Origin: Anthostomella pinea
Lineage: Eukaryota; Ascomycota; Sordariomycetes; Xylariales; Xylariaceae
Length of the DNA: 64,000 bases
Direction: 5' to 3'
NCBI GenBank assembly: GCA_963556695.1
Contig: CAUWAG010000006.1
Coordinates: 124,001-188,000 of the forward strand
The translations under genes were made by a program, and so were the position numbers. Shown here piece after piece: positions 42,856 to 54,213 of the stretch. Below the pieces are notes generated by a model. The model was given only the letters and a program-made list of their open reading frames with translations, searched no databases and was not told where the DNA came from. Position 1 is the first letter of the stretch; each line of letters begins with the position of its first letter.

Positions 42856-45777
42856 TTATGTTGAGGAAAGTCCATTGCAATCTTCACAGAGACACCCAAT
42901 TCCGCCCAAAGAGTCCTTCCCCCAGTTGACAGTGATCTCTTCTCCATCGCCTATATCCCGTAACACATAAACAATAATCCGGTACCTCTGAGATATCGCT
43001 GTACCACGTACCACTGCTGAGGGGTGTTGGCACCGATGGTTCACAAAGCGGAAAATGTTGCTCTCCATTCCAGTATAGATCTGGGCGACAGTCGGCTCGC
43101 CTGCAATATCATCTCGCATAAAATCCAAAGCAAAGCCATCCTCGTGCATGCCCGGGGCTACCATGCGTCCGAGAACCTGTCCAATACACTCGTTCTTCTT
43201 GTATGCTACCTCTCCCCGGGCAGCAGAGGTAGCTTGTAAACCTAGACCTTTACGGCCATAGCTAGTAATACGAGGAGGTTCAGCGAAGCAATTCTGGATG
43301 CATTTGCATGCACCGCTGTCGCAGAGAACGCACTGCTTGCCCGTCAGGAGCGAATCAGGTGCCACGGGCCATTCCCCGGGCCAATCGTCCGGTTTTGGCC
43401 AATCAGGAGACTCGCCGACGTTCTCGTCTATATGGCGAACCCTTAGTAACCGTACGAGAGACTGGAAACCCAACGTGTCGAGATGCTCTGCGTCTATCTT
43501 TTCTCAAAGCATAATAGGGAATGCCACATGTGTCAATACCGACTTTTCGAATGAAGAACCCATTTTAGCAAGTACCGCTGTACTACTTTTAGCCTCCAGG
43601 ATGGCATGGAATTCGGAGATGTCATCTTCGGACATTTGTTGATACCCCTCTAGAGTGACCCAGCCGTCCTCGCCTAGAGGAAGCTAGGGCAGGAGACCAT
43701 GGTAATCGCCTAAGAACCTAGTTAATTGTCGCGGTAGCCTTAATGATTTATAGAAATTGTTCCGTGAGGTTGTTGTAATGGTTGTTCCCAGCGTTTGTAG
43801 GATCTTATTGATCATGTTGGAAGGCGCCCTCTGATACCCAAGAGCCAGAACCTGATCGTCGATAACCCTGGTGACCTGGATCCTCGCGATCAAGGAGAGT
43901 AGCTTGTGGAGCTTTAACGAATTCCTGAAGCCTTCGCCGAGCTTGAAATACCCGGCGGCTCGTTCATCCCAACTTCCTGTGATGCTGAAATCACAGTCAT
44001 TTATTATCGAGGTACCACCAGCTCTCCACGTAGTGACGTGGGTCATGAACCGTCGAACACTACATGTACTCACGAGTCGAGCTGCTAAGTCCGTCGGGCA
44101 CATGCTATCTTTTCGCCTTTTAGACCCCGGTTTAGATGGGGCTTCGGCGCCTCTCTATCTGTCATATTGTGGTTTCACCGGGGGCAAGGGTTGCCGTGCT
44201 ATGGGTGCCGACGGGATAGGCTTGTTTCTCGCCGATGGAGTAGGCTTGTTTCTTGCCGCTCGTTGTGGTCGCAGGTCTCTCGATGTATCTGCCACCTTAG
44301 GCTCAGGTTTATTGTCGCTTAGAGGACAGGGGACTAGTGTGAAGTTGGGGTGGTTAAGGGGATATAATCCACAATTCTGGCATACAGCTAGAGGAGTAGA
44401 TATGGTCGGCTCGCCAGGAAGCAAGAAGTTGATCGCTATTACAAAGCAGTTGGTAAGGTTGACAATCGCATGATATTGCCCTGGCGCTGTAATGACCATA
44501 TCCCCAGGACCAGCTACGAGGATATCAAATTTAACCTTCTCTGTTCAAAGCCTTGCTGGGCTAATTAGTAACGACCTATGTTGTACAAATTGAGCACAGC
44601 TGTTGCCCCCCCAGTTTCGTCTGATAAACGCCTCGAACGTAACTGTGTGCTCTTCTTGGATCATGATCCAGAGCTTTTATCCAGAAAGTGTAAGGTTACA
44701 AGACCTGAATCTCGCGTCTTCACAGTGGAAAGCTGTGCCCAAACCTTGCTCGCCGGCGTGCCAATATGGCGTGTTTATGCCGGGAATATGATCCAACTTT
44801 GAAAGTTCATTGCCAGGGTGGAGGAACAGATCGAAGTGTGGCGTTAGAAGAGGCCCGACATAATACGGAATCGGCCGCTTTGGGGGATCGTTAGTCAGTT
44901 GCTGAAGGTACTTGTCGATGTCGGGTTTCGAAGGACCGTTGACAGCTTCAAAGTTAGGGAACTTGAATTCCGTCCGCATAGATGTCGTGAGTAGTGAGAA
45001 CCCCTTGCCAGCCTGGCCAGATACATACTCCACCCCAAGGAGATCATGGTTTTTGGGTGGCTGGATCACTGTTTGGAGATCGGCCCAATGCATATCCTCG
45101 AGGTTCTTGATGTGTACCATTCCCTTAAACATGTCGTCTGCAATGACTTTCGCAACGCTCGGTACTAAGCTCTCCCCTAGCTGTTCAACATCCAGACTGT
45201 GCATTTGCCGTCCTCCAACAGACAAAGCCTCGTCAGCAACGCTTAACTCGGAAAGCGGTGACGTGGCAGCGCCTATATCTACAGAGGTCGACTTCGACCC
45301 CGTAGAGTAGTTATTTGTGACTATGTCAGCATTTTTTTCGCCGAGCTGTAGAAGGAGGCCCAGCGTGGCCAGATTCGGCAAGCGTTCTGTGGTGCCTTGG
45401 TCAATCGGATGCTCGTCTCTCGGAGGTGCATCAGTCCATGCCCTTGCCCTACCGCCGACCGTGGTGTCAGCTTGAATTGGACCGCGCTCTGTGGATACGC
45501 TTAGTGAGGAGAAGCGCCGGTTGAACTCGATATTGATGCTCCGGACGAAATGCTCGGCGAATTCGTTTAGGTGCAGCGAGATGACGTTACTCAAGTCGTT
45601 CCTCCCGGGTAACTTGCCAGACCGCGTCTGGCTGCGTGGGCCTGAGGCTTGACTGTTAACCGTGCGGAAAATTGTAGTCCCCAATGTTTTGATCTCTTGC
45701 TGGAGCTTTGCTAAGATCTCTTGCTGAAAACTATCGAATTCTTGCTGCAGTCCAGGCGGCAGTGATTGGGGAGTCAT
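42856..45777 (-). pseudogene. JmjC + SET fusion gene, disrupted by five in-frame stops
   Basis: One continuous 974-codon frame from ATG 45777 (MTPQSLPPGLQQEFD) to TGA at 42856. The N-terminal half is unknown with an amphipathic stretch (EILAKLQQEIKTLGTTI). A JmjC domain follows with the Fe(II) set His351/Glu353 in TAFHCEDARF and His436 in PGQYHAIVNLTNC. Then comes a Pro/Arg linker, an unknown middle, and a C-terminal SET domain: pre-SET-like cysteines (CVLCDSGACKC), FRFVNHRCQHPS (Asn913), GEEITVNWG, and post-SET CLCEDC (962-967). Stops at codons 367 (TAA), 411 (TGA), 541 (TAG), 698 (TAG) and 758 (TGA) can each arise from a C-to-T change in CAA, CGA or CAG. No frameshift is present. JmjC enzymes oxidise methyl-lysines or hydroxylate proteins, SET enzymes methylate lysines. 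Two or more separate genes is the alternative, but the shared frame and the partial paralogue argue for one. Confidence 0.75.
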
Positions 45778-46196
45778 TCTTGAGTAGTAAGCGCATCGCG
45801 TAAAGGTTGCAAGGAGAGGTCGCCTCGTTGCGGCTTCCGCGCCAGAGCTGAAGGAGGGGTTTTGGCTGAGCTTCGAACAAGCCAAAAAGGTGTCCTCCTC
45901 CTCCAGTAAGGAATCCGGGGTATCGAGAAGGTCGAGCTCTTGCTTTACGTCGAGGTATTTATAGGGCCAAGGGCCAAATGAGCGTCATGAGAAAAGAATA
46001 GGCAAGATCAAGTTCCCCAAACGATCACGCGGGGCAGGGGGTCTCGCCCCATAATAATTGCGCATCCCGGTGACGTGACGCCTCAGCCTTCCCGCCGCTC
46101 ATTTTCTCCCACCTACATTGCTGCGTCATTGCAGTCAAAACCCTCTCCAACCACACCCACGCGCCCAGACACGTACAGTTAGCACTGCGTTTGTCA
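45778..46196 (-). promoter_or_regulatory. JmjC/SET gene upstream region with TATA-like box
   Basis: On the complement, CCTATAAATACC at about 45955-45967 is a good TATA box roughly 180 bases before the ATG at 45777. A frame extends upstream of that ATG without another ATG, so the start is not moved. The rest up to 46196 is C-rich intergenic DNA. Confidence 0.35.
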
Positions 46197-46682
46197 CTAT
46201 AGCAGAAGGTGACAATTCGATGCGGTCTCCGACCTGATCACCGTGCACACCATGGCGGGCTTCGTCGAGCTCCAGGCATGCTTTGGCACGAAGCCTATCG
46301 TTTTCAAACAGGTCTGGCTGACAGAAGCCACGAAAATAACGAGCTTTGTGACGGTTATCTCAAAAACATCCACAAAACGATCGCTTTTTCGCAGCGCATC
46401 TCGTTGAAGGTATCCTACTTCGGTTCCAAGGAGCTTGCGGTGGGAATATGCTTGCACATCGACCTCGACGCATGGCCAGGCCGAGTCATTCAGAATCGCT
46501 AGGAACCAGGAAAGGCCGACGGCAATAAAAACGGCAAACCCCTCAGAGCTTATCTTTGTGATTGCCGGTAGAAAGTATAGTTGAAACGCGAGCTCGCCAG
46601 CCACCAGCAGGAATGAGAGGAAAAGGCAAAGGGTGATCCATGCTCTGTTCCAGTCTTGGAGAGGTCTCTTAGTCCCTACCAT
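46197..46682 (-). CDS. Small membrane protein of unknown function
   Basis: ATG at 46682 (MVGTKRPLQDWNRAW), 161 residues. Two hydrophobic helices (about 15-37, LCLFLSFLLVAGELAFQLYF; and 47-66, AVFIAVGLSWFLAI) are joined by a short loop, with a third weakly hydrophobic stretch later (TVTKLVIFVASVSQ). The tail is soluble and ends SNCHLLL. Intact frame. It is divergent from the JmjC/SET locus only by distance, as both are on the complement. No family recognised; introns may extend it. Confidence 0.45.
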   Translation of the reverse strand: MVGTKRPLQDWNRAWITLCLFLSFLLVAGELAFQLYFLPAITKISSEGFAVFIAVGLSWFLAILNDSAWPCVEVDVQAYSHRKLLGTEVGYLQRDALRKSDRFVDVFEITVTKLVIFVASVSQTCLKTIGFVPKHAWSSTKPAMVCTVIRSETASNCHLLL

Positions 46683-46685
46683 CAC

Positions 46686-47184
46686 TACTCATCCTGCGCC
46701 TTGGATGACATTGTCGAGATCACACCTTGTATTGAACGCGGCCAGGGCAAAGACAGCCGATGCTACATTGGTGGAATGATGGTGCGTTACGAGGATGGCA
46801 ATCGAGCCTGCCTGGGCATGTGCCGCCTGGACTGGATGGGAAGCCCGCTTCGGGTGTGGTACGCATCTGCACATGGCTGCTGTGCGGTGCCAAGGCGAGA
46901 GACGGGTAGTGAGAGTGACTGTGGATACTGCACCACCACCACCACTGGGCCAGTCAGAGCGCTGGGTGCGATTCCCCTGGTCCGGGACTCTAGACTGGTG
47001 GTTTATTCGGTCTATTGCCGTCATTAGGCATTGACCTTTTATAGCGGCAGCTACAGGCGATTCCAAGTAGGGAGCGAGAGGTTGCCGTCGGCGGTCTCTT
47101 CAAGCGCGTCTGTCGCATTGACATTGAGAGCGAATAACGACCGAATAGATAGCGAGAGTGGTGGATATAAGCGCAATGGGAAAC
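46686..47184. other. Intergenic region, no supported gene
   Basis: ORFs on both strands (46656-47066) cover the same bases and none shows a domain or believable start. It probably holds the promoter of the membrane-protein gene. Confidence 0.4.
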
Positions 47185-47329
47185 CCAAATGTATTCTCTT
47201 GCCCTGTCTCACATCCAAATGATCGTATGCCTTTCTTAATTTGGCTATCGACCTATGAATCCGTACCTGTATGATCTGTGAGCATTTCCTGACTACGCAT
47301 CAGACCTCGCCATCCTCCATATCGTACAG

Positions 47330-47620
47330 TTAGCTGTAGCTGTCCTCCTCTTCTTTGACGCGCAGCGGGCCGGCAAGGGAGACATGCTTGGCTGCGGTTT
47401 GTTTAGGACGGTTTTCGACATCGTAGGGATTGTCTCGGTCGGGCGGGGAGGTGTCGGGGCCGTCGGGCTTGAGGAATGATTCGTAGTGAGCTCTGGCTGT
47501 AGCAGCGTCCTTGAAGCCGGCTCTGGCAGCGAGCTTCGGGAAGTGGGACGGCCCGCAATGCATAAGCATCAGTCGCGGGTGAGAAGCTTTGGCCAGCGCG
47601 CGTATGGAGCAAGATGACAT
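47330..47620 (-). CDS. Small hypothetical protein, member of a repeated fragment family
   Basis: ATG at 47620 gives 96 residues. The distinctive part is KLAARAGFKDAATARAHYES followed by an acidic, Pro-rich tail (FLKPDGPDTSPPDRDN) and the end KEEEDSYS. The repeated AxxAGFKDAATARxHY block resembles a short helical DNA-binding-type or Myb-like repeat seen in many small fungal proteins, but I cannot assign the family. Diverged, mostly broken copies of pieces of this gene and its 3' flank occur at 41340-41560, 55676-55815 and 57585-57836, so this is the best-preserved copy. It may itself be the truncated 3' end of a longer gene. Confidence 0.45.
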   Translation of the reverse strand: MSSCSIRALAKASHPRLMLMHCGPSHFPKLAARAGFKDAATARAHYESFLKPDGPDTSPPDRDNPYDVENRPKQTAAKHVSLAGPLRVKEEEDSYS

Positions 47621-48345
47621 GCAAGCGACTTATCGAAGGTACCGTGTGGGGTGGATTGAGGCACTTCCCCTCACCCGGAGGGGGGACTCGCGAAAGATTT
47701 GCGAAGTCGTCGACAGAAGGGGAGATGTAGTAGTAGTGTACAACATGTGCGAACTTCCAGAGACGTCGGGGGGGTGACGATTTGTTAGATGGGTTAAGTG
47801 ACAAAGTTCCTTGTCATATACCGTATCGGTACTTCCTAGCCTAGCACGCCTGTATGCCCCTAGGGAGGCTCGAGATCGCCGCGTAGCGGCTTGATCCCCT
47901 GGCGTTAACAACAACAACAACAACAACTTGCTGCCAACCATCCCATCTCCGAGTGTGTCCAATGCAACAACAGTGAGCTTGGTCATATGATTCATCAGAC
48001 ATTTAATTAAAGCAAAGAGACACGCTTCTCCCAGCCCCATATTTAAGCGATTAATGTCTTGGCTCTTATGGTTGGTTCCGCGTGGCGGAAAGAGATGCCA
48101 GCTCGTACAAAGGTCACCGGCGACTCACCGCCATTCCAGGTGACGCTTTGTGCTTCCATTGACAGGCTTGAATAACATTCGCCTGAAGCTTCAATACGAC
48201 ACCTCCCATTTATCAACCTCAAAAGACAGGTGCTTGATTTTCCCTCCAACGAAACCCATCATTGCGATCTTCAATCTCGAGCATTTCATAGCTCCAGTTC
48301 ACCCGACATCTATTTCCCCTTAGCATAACACTTGCTTCAACCGCC
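47621..48345. other. Intergenic region, no supported gene
   Basis: ORFs here are shadows without domains. A (CAA)6-type microsatellite lies at 47911-47930. The right part is the likely promoter of the APH-like gene. Confidence 0.4.
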
Positions 48346-49262
48346 ATGTCCGAGGCACTAGGTGATTGCGTGAAACAGATATCCCAGGATTCATGGCTCA
48401 TCGGCAATGATCTGGTCCTTCAACGAACGACGTCGGCTGGAAATCATTTGTGGAGGGACGAGATCGATGGCTCATACTATGTCCTCTCGGAACCCTTAGG
48501 GACCCCTCAGGCCCATTCACTACCGCCTGACAGTCATGTGCAACGCGTACGCCTTGCTAAAGACGCGGCAGTCTAGAGCTTCGGTGATGCGTTCCTCAAG
48601 ATCAAGTTTTGTGCACCCGATGCGAAGACATCAGAAGAATACACAACACTTCACTGGCTAGCTCAGCAGGACCTAAGCTTCGATATTCCAAGGTTCTGCA
48701 CCATACGCAGGGAAAAGATCGAACCTTTCTCTTTGTATCCTGAGTGCCTGGAAAGACGCTCGATCAAGCTTGGAGGACCATGTGCGAAGACGACAAGGAG
48801 TATTACGTTAACAGGGTTGCTGGTGTTTGCAAAGAGTTGTCTTTGAAGACATCTTCTGCTATCCAAGGCGTGGGTGGCGGCTATCTGCTAGATACCTGGC
48901 TGGATGTCCGAGACTGCGGTGATTTCAGCCCCGGAATGCTCCGCGCTAATTGCGAGAAGATGGGAATGGATTGCTCGTCTTTGGTGTTCGGCCACAATGA
49001 TCTCGCACCATCTAACATTCTTGTCAGTTCAGGCCAAGCACGCGGCTTAGGGCTTATTGATTGGGAAATGGCGGGATACGTTCCTTCGGCATGGATCAGG
49101 ACCAAGCTTGCTACATCATAGGGGCTTGATTTTGAATGGCCCGGCTGCACATCAGGATCTGTGCCTGCGAAGGAGTGGAGAGAACGAGTCCAGCAAGAGC
49201 TTGGGACCAGTGGCTTTCAGAACGTCAAAAAAGCTTGGTTGACGTGGTATAACGAACCCTAG
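48346..49262 (+). pseudogene. APH-family phosphotransferase-like gene, broken
   Basis: ATG at 48346 (MSEALGDCVKQISQDSW). The frame meets TAG at 48574 (before SFGDAFLKIKF, TGG expected), shifts by one base around 48740 (at MPGKTLDQAWRTM), then meets TAG at 49119 (before GLDFEWPGC) and ends at 49262. The catalytic loop FGHNDLAPSNILV and the metal-binding IDWEMAGYVP identify the aminoglycoside-phosphotransferase/choline-kinase fold common in fungal genomes, where substrates are mostly unknown. Both stops fit TGG to TAG, the RIP-type change. About 300 residues before damage. The name does not imply antibiotic resistance. Confidence 0.8.
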
Positions 49263-49504
49263 AGGCTGACTATGAATAGAACCATCACATTCTGTGCTCT
49301 CCCTCGAGTGCATCTTCTGTCAGTTAAGAACGGCGTACCTGCAGTCGTTCCAAGATATCGCAGCGGCTTAAGACCAATGTGCATCCCATTCATCACCCAA
49401 GAGCGAATCCCATGCGCATTCGACAACCCCTGACTTTATCGCCTCGATTTAAACCCCTAATCTGAACAAGTAGTAACAATCAAATATACATTCATCCCTC
49501 CATC
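49263..49504. other. Short intergenic stretch left of LINE copy C
   Basis: Downstream sequence of the broken APH-like gene ending at the LINE target site. Nothing else recognised. Confidence 0.4.
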
Positions 49505-49517
49505 TAGAAGCCATAGC

Positions 49518-52177
49518 CTGGTCTGCTCAGATCACACAAGCCAAGCCACATATCCCCCTTGAATACCATGTCGGACTAGAAGAGGCTGAAGGGTGCACTA
49601 TAGGGACCAAGAGCAACTCCCCAGGAGTAGACACCCTCACAGTACGGATTCTGAAAGCTTGCTGGCCAGTCATTGGGGAGCATATCAGAGCCCTTTTCCA
49701 GACCTGTCTATAGATTAGACACCACCCTAAACCATTCAAAGTAGCTGAGGTGGTGATGATCCCAAAGCCAGGCAAGAAAGACTACTCTAACCCCAGGGGC
49801 TACAGACCAATATCGCTATTATCATGTCTTGGCAAAGGCCTAGAATGACTCATTACAAAAAGAATTGCCTGGTTTGTCATCAAACTCGGAATTCTAGCTC
49901 CACAACATTTTGGAGCTCTGCCAAAGCGCTCTGCCGCCGACTTGGTAGCTGCACTCATACACGATATTGAGCAGGCCCTTGATCAAGGCCTTATTGCAAC
50001 GGTAGTCACAGCAGATGTGACAGGGGCCTTCGACGCTGCCCTAATGGGACGGCTGGTGGTTCGCATGAGAGAACAGGGCTGGCCAGACTTTCTCATAAGA
50101 TGGGTCCAGTCATTCATGTCTGAACGGTCTGTAAGAGTTCGGTTTAAAGGTATTGTGACTAACATAAAAGCTCTCACTTGTGGGCTACCACAAGGCTCAC
50201 CAGCTTTTCTAATCTTTTATATGCTGTATACAGAGCTAATCTGTGCCCGACTCAGTATGAAAAGGAGACGCTTTGGATATGCAGACGACCTAGCGACTCT
50301 CTATATTGGAAAGGACCTTAAAGAAACAGCCAAAGAGGCTTCTAAAAATCTTTATCTGCTCAACCAATAGGGATATAACAATGCTATTAAATTTGATCCC
50401 GACAAAACCGAGATCATGCACTTCTCACGGAAAAAGAACTCAGACAATCCTCCGGTCCGCCACGGGACAATAAACAGAACAGCAAAGAACTCTATGCAAT
50501 GGCTGGGTGTCTTCCTGGATAGAAAACTAAACTTCAAAGATCACGTTTCCTACTGGGCTTAGAAAGCTAGTAGGGTAGCAAACCACTTTTGAGGACTATG
50601 CAACACAGTCAAAGGACTTCTAGTAAAATTAACCAAGAGGGCTATGAAAATTTGTGTTATTCCTATTCTTACATATGGCCTGGAGGCCTGGTACCCAAGA
50701 ATGGAAAAAATTAGGAGCTTAGGTGGGACATCAGCATGTCGCATTAAAGGGCTTCTTAGAACAATAGATACTGTACTACAAACGGCAATCAGAGCTATCT
50801 TGCCAGTCTGGAAAACACCCCCTGGACATATCCTACACTTTGAATCATAGATTCCTCCAGCAGGGATTCTTGCAGAGTCAATAAGAAGACGTCACGGCCT
50901 CCGACTCGGACGAGTAGATCAGAGACACCCTCTTGTTGGCAGGCTCCAAATACAAGCTCACAAAGAACCAACAAGGCTACAAAGGAGCTTCCAACTAGTC
51001 CCTGACTTCTAGAGACCAATACTTACCAAGCCATTATGAAAGAAGCCCCCAGTCTGTAAAGACAAAGACAAAGAAATAAAGCTCTTTAAGCAATGGCTAC
51101 AGGAAAGAAATGCGAATACTGACCTTGTCATCTATTCAGATGGATCACAATTGGACGACCAAGGCACAACCCACACTGGATGGGGCTATACCATCAAGAA
51201 AGGCGGCACTACACAAGAAGTATACCGGGGAAGGGGCAGACTTCTACAAGCAGAAGTAGTAGATGCTAAGTCCATAGTGCTCTCTAAGGTCTTGCAGCAG
51301 CCAGGGCAATTGGACACGAAAAACAGCTATATGTTTGCCTGGACAACACATCAGTGGTGGATGGGCTCAATGGGACTCCACCCGAGACATCACAGAAAAC
51401 TTTTCTGCGATTTCAAGAACTCGCCACAGCACACACTCCTGGAGTGACCGTTAAGTGGATTTCTGGACACAGAGATATTAATGGTAACGAAGCTGCCGAT
51501 ATATTAGCAAAAGAGGGTGCTATGCTAGAAACAGACACAACAAACCTTCCTATAATTTCTTGGGTTAAGAGAAATCTCAAGAGAAAGGGCAAAAAAGAGT
51601 TCAACCAATGGTGAAAAGACTAATCAGAACTTAGATATCAAGAAATATACTCACATATAATAACTAAAAGAGGCCTTATATCCTTTAAGAGGAGCACTCT
51701 ACACAGACTTCTAGCGGCCAGATCTGGACATGGCGACTTTGCCAGATACCACGAACGCTTTGGGCATACAGACTCGAACAACCACTACAGCTGTGGTGAA
51801 AAGAAAATACCACAACATATTTTCTTTTGTAAGAGGCTAGGAAAAAATCGGTTGTTGCCTAGGTACTCGCTTAGGACAGCCTGTTTACAATACTTAAGAG
51901 AGAGGAGCACAGAATGGGCAAAATTTGTGGAGAAGAGCAAGTTCTTTTCAACAATCTGTCTCCGATAGATAGCTGTTCTTGAAGGACCAGATGGATGACC
52001 CCAAGGTCATACCGCCGCAACAACGGGGATGGGCCCGTGAGCGGGACTGACTGTACTTATTTTCTTGAGACCTCCACAACCCTGCGATGCAGAGGCTCTG
52101 AGAGGCGTGGTCTGCACTACTGAGGAGCTACCCCCCACGTTAAATACAAAACAAACAAACAAACAAACAAACAAACA
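49518..52177 (+). mobile_element. LINE copy C, 5'-truncated
   Basis: A 13-bp target duplication TAGAAGCCATAGC (49505-49517 and 52178-52190) brackets 2.66 kb that begin inside ORF2 just before the reverse transcriptase and end in (CAAA)n. This is the classical product of incomplete target-primed reverse transcription. Sequence is very close to copy B, closer than either is to copy A. Confidence 0.93.
49530..51614 (+). pseudogene. LINE copy C ORF2 fragment (RT and RNase H)
   Basis: RT motifs: VAEVVMIPKPGKKDYSNP, YRPISLLSCLGKGLE followed by a stop, DVTGAFDAALMGRLVV, CGLPQGSPAF and an intact FGYADDLATLY. The stop after LLNQ at 50368-50370 is shared with copies A and B. A one-base frameshift near 51260 moves to the RNase H frame (WISGHRDINGNEAADILAK). 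No endonuclease or ORF1, so it cannot move on its own. Confidence 0.88.
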
Positions 52178-52283
52178 TAGAAGCCATAGCATCGTCTCTT
52201 TCCAGTGCTATCCATGGCTTAGAACCCGCCTCAAATTACTAAACACATATCTTAGATCACTCATCTTTGGTAACATAGGACGG

Positions 52284-52876
52284 TTAGTGGCTTACACCTT
52301 GCTTTGTGTTAGGGTTGTCTTTGCCACAGTTCTCGCACTTTTTGGTCCTTGTTGTGTTGTTCTGCTTGCATTCACACTCCCACTCATTGACAGGTGCGAA
52401 GGCGCTGATTATAGCCATAGTATAGAAGTTTGCAAAGGCTGGAGTCTTGTAATCTGGCGGACAATAGTAGAAGAAGATATGTGTTACGGGAACCTCTGCT
52501 AGTTCCCTTACATAAGCATGACATGCTATATATAGACACTAGGATCCCCAGAGCCAGCAGGCTCTTCTATTCCCTTTTCCTCTTCAATAGAACCAACATA
52601 GCTTCGCTCACCCTTCCTCTTAGGCTTCTTGTCAAAGGTCTGGACCGTTACAATATGAGCTGAGAAGGATAGAAATGTACATAATGGAACTTTGAGATGG
52701 GAATTCAGTGTTAATAAGTACTTGAGAACGCCATGATTACTGTACGACCAGAGGAAAATGAGAGGGTTTCTAATACGGCTTACCCGCATGATGTAGCCGA
52801 CGTTGCTTGTGATATGCAGGTTAAAAATGACGAAGGCCAATAGCAACAGTGTTACACGTAGCCTTGATTTCTCCAT
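52284..52876 (-). CDS. Candidate small secreted cysteine-containing protein (model uncertain)
   Basis: ATG at 52876: MEKSRLRVTLLLLAFVIFNL is a good signal peptide. After a stretch with a GTAAGC donor and CTTCTCAG acceptor, the frame gives VTVQTFDKKPKRKGERSYVG and EEEKGIEEPAGSGDP. A 41-nt GT-AG segment then leads in phase to EVPVTHIFFYYCPPDYKTP and a Cys-rich end (WECECKQNNTTRTKKCENCG) stopping at 52284-52286. The first candidate intron does not keep phase, while reading through it does, so exon borders need transcript data. Secreted, cysteine-bearing, without homology I can recall: an effector-like profile, lying 100 bp from LINE copy C. It may also be decayed. Confidence 0.4.
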
Positions 52877-54090
52877 GAGAAGTACACGGAAGCAAGTGCC
52901 AAGGCGATGGACGGGTAAAATTGCTTAATCGGGTCGCTGGCATGCCTTCCCTGTCTGCTCCGAACACAAACACACATGGCCTGCATTGGGAGAGCATTAG
53001 CAGGGTCCAACGGCACAAATGGTCCACGACAGCTGACCGTTGCAAAATAGTTCTATCGCCACATCAACGTGGCCAAGCTCACATTGGATAGCGGCAGTGC
53101 AGGTCATCACCTTTTAGATGACATGCGTTCCAAACATGCGACCTCGTGCAGGCATTACCCGTGCCGTTGTCCTGCACGACATTTCTTGGCTGCACCACTG
53201 TGTGCTGTACGTGGCAGACGCTGGAAGCTTTGGAAGCTTTCCGGTGCATCACGACTATCTTAAGTTCATGTATTGAAAATGACGGTTTCCTATTCAACGC
53301 CCACTGCCCGCATATGCAGTTATAACCAGCAATATCCTGCAGTATAGATGGAAGTGACGTCGGAGACTACGCGATTTTGGTCACCAGTAGGAAATTGTCC
53401 TTTCAAACTGTCAATCTAAATGTCTCTTGCGGGGGTCACGAATCTTGCATAGGCCACCTGGCACGCACGACGACGGTTGTCGCAGTGTCAAAGTATTCCT
53501 TGGTCGACGTTCTCCTCAGCCATGTTAAATATATCTCGCTAATAGAATGACCACCGCTACAAGCACAATCAATGTTTAGAACCCGTGCAGTGTATAGGAG
53601 TTGCGGCTAATCCGCCACCATTTACTTATCGAAGCGGACATCTCGCAGGTTAGGCACGCTACTTTGGGCGCAAACCTCTATGACGGGGTTCTCCGCCAAT
53701 CATAGTGCTTGACAGTCTCGTCCGCCATGCAAGTGGCTCCCAGATGGCCACTCAGCGCGCATGTCGCGGTTTTGGTTCTCCCGGCGGGTCTATCCCCTAT
53801 GGCCCTCCGCGCTACTCTCTGTTCTCCACCTTGCATGGTGATTTGCAGATGCACTATAGTCGATAGAATGACTCATTCACCAACAATTCTCGACAGGGCT
53901 GACCTGAGGGCGTGGGGCCGTCTGCACCGCTCCCGTGGTTGACCTAGCGCTCACCCATCAAAGGGTCACACCTAACATATAAGTATCAATTCGTTCCATC
54001 ATATTTGGCCGTACGATTTAACAAAGCTCACACCAGACCCGTGCACTATTAAAACACCAAGCCCATTATCCAATATTTGTTATAGAAGCA
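52877..54090. other. Region without a supported gene
   Basis: Short ORFs only. A short imperfect palindrome (CGTGCAGG...CCTGCACG) lies at about 53145-53178. No element ends were seen. Confidence 0.4.
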
Positions 54091-54213
54091 ATGGCTCAAT
54101 GCGAGATTGCACAACCTGTTGATAATTGCAACTGGATCACGAGATACCGCAACGATGGATCATCATATAGGGTCAAGGTATCGGACTGTGGTCAGACGGA
54201 TAAAATGGTCTGA
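54091..54213 (+). CDS. Possible 40-residue cysteine-containing peptide
   Basis: ATG at 54091 in good context (GAAGCAATGGCT) gives 40 codons (begins MAQCEIAQPVDNCNWITRY) with three cysteines and a stop at 54211-54213. It lacks a signal peptide. A GTAAGT donor just beyond the stop hints that it might be part of a longer spliced gene. Weak evidence; could be chance. Confidence 0.18.
   Translation: MAQCEIAQPVDNCNWITRYRNDGSSYRVKVSDCGQTDKMV

Noticed and set aside
46656..47066. 123- and 125-codon ORFs on opposite strands
   Set aside because: They overlap almost completely, contain no domain and have no sign of a promoter or introns; neither can be preferred.
48346..49262. Antibiotic-resistance gene
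   Set aside because: The APH fold is widespread in fungal genomes with unknown substrates, and this copy is broken.
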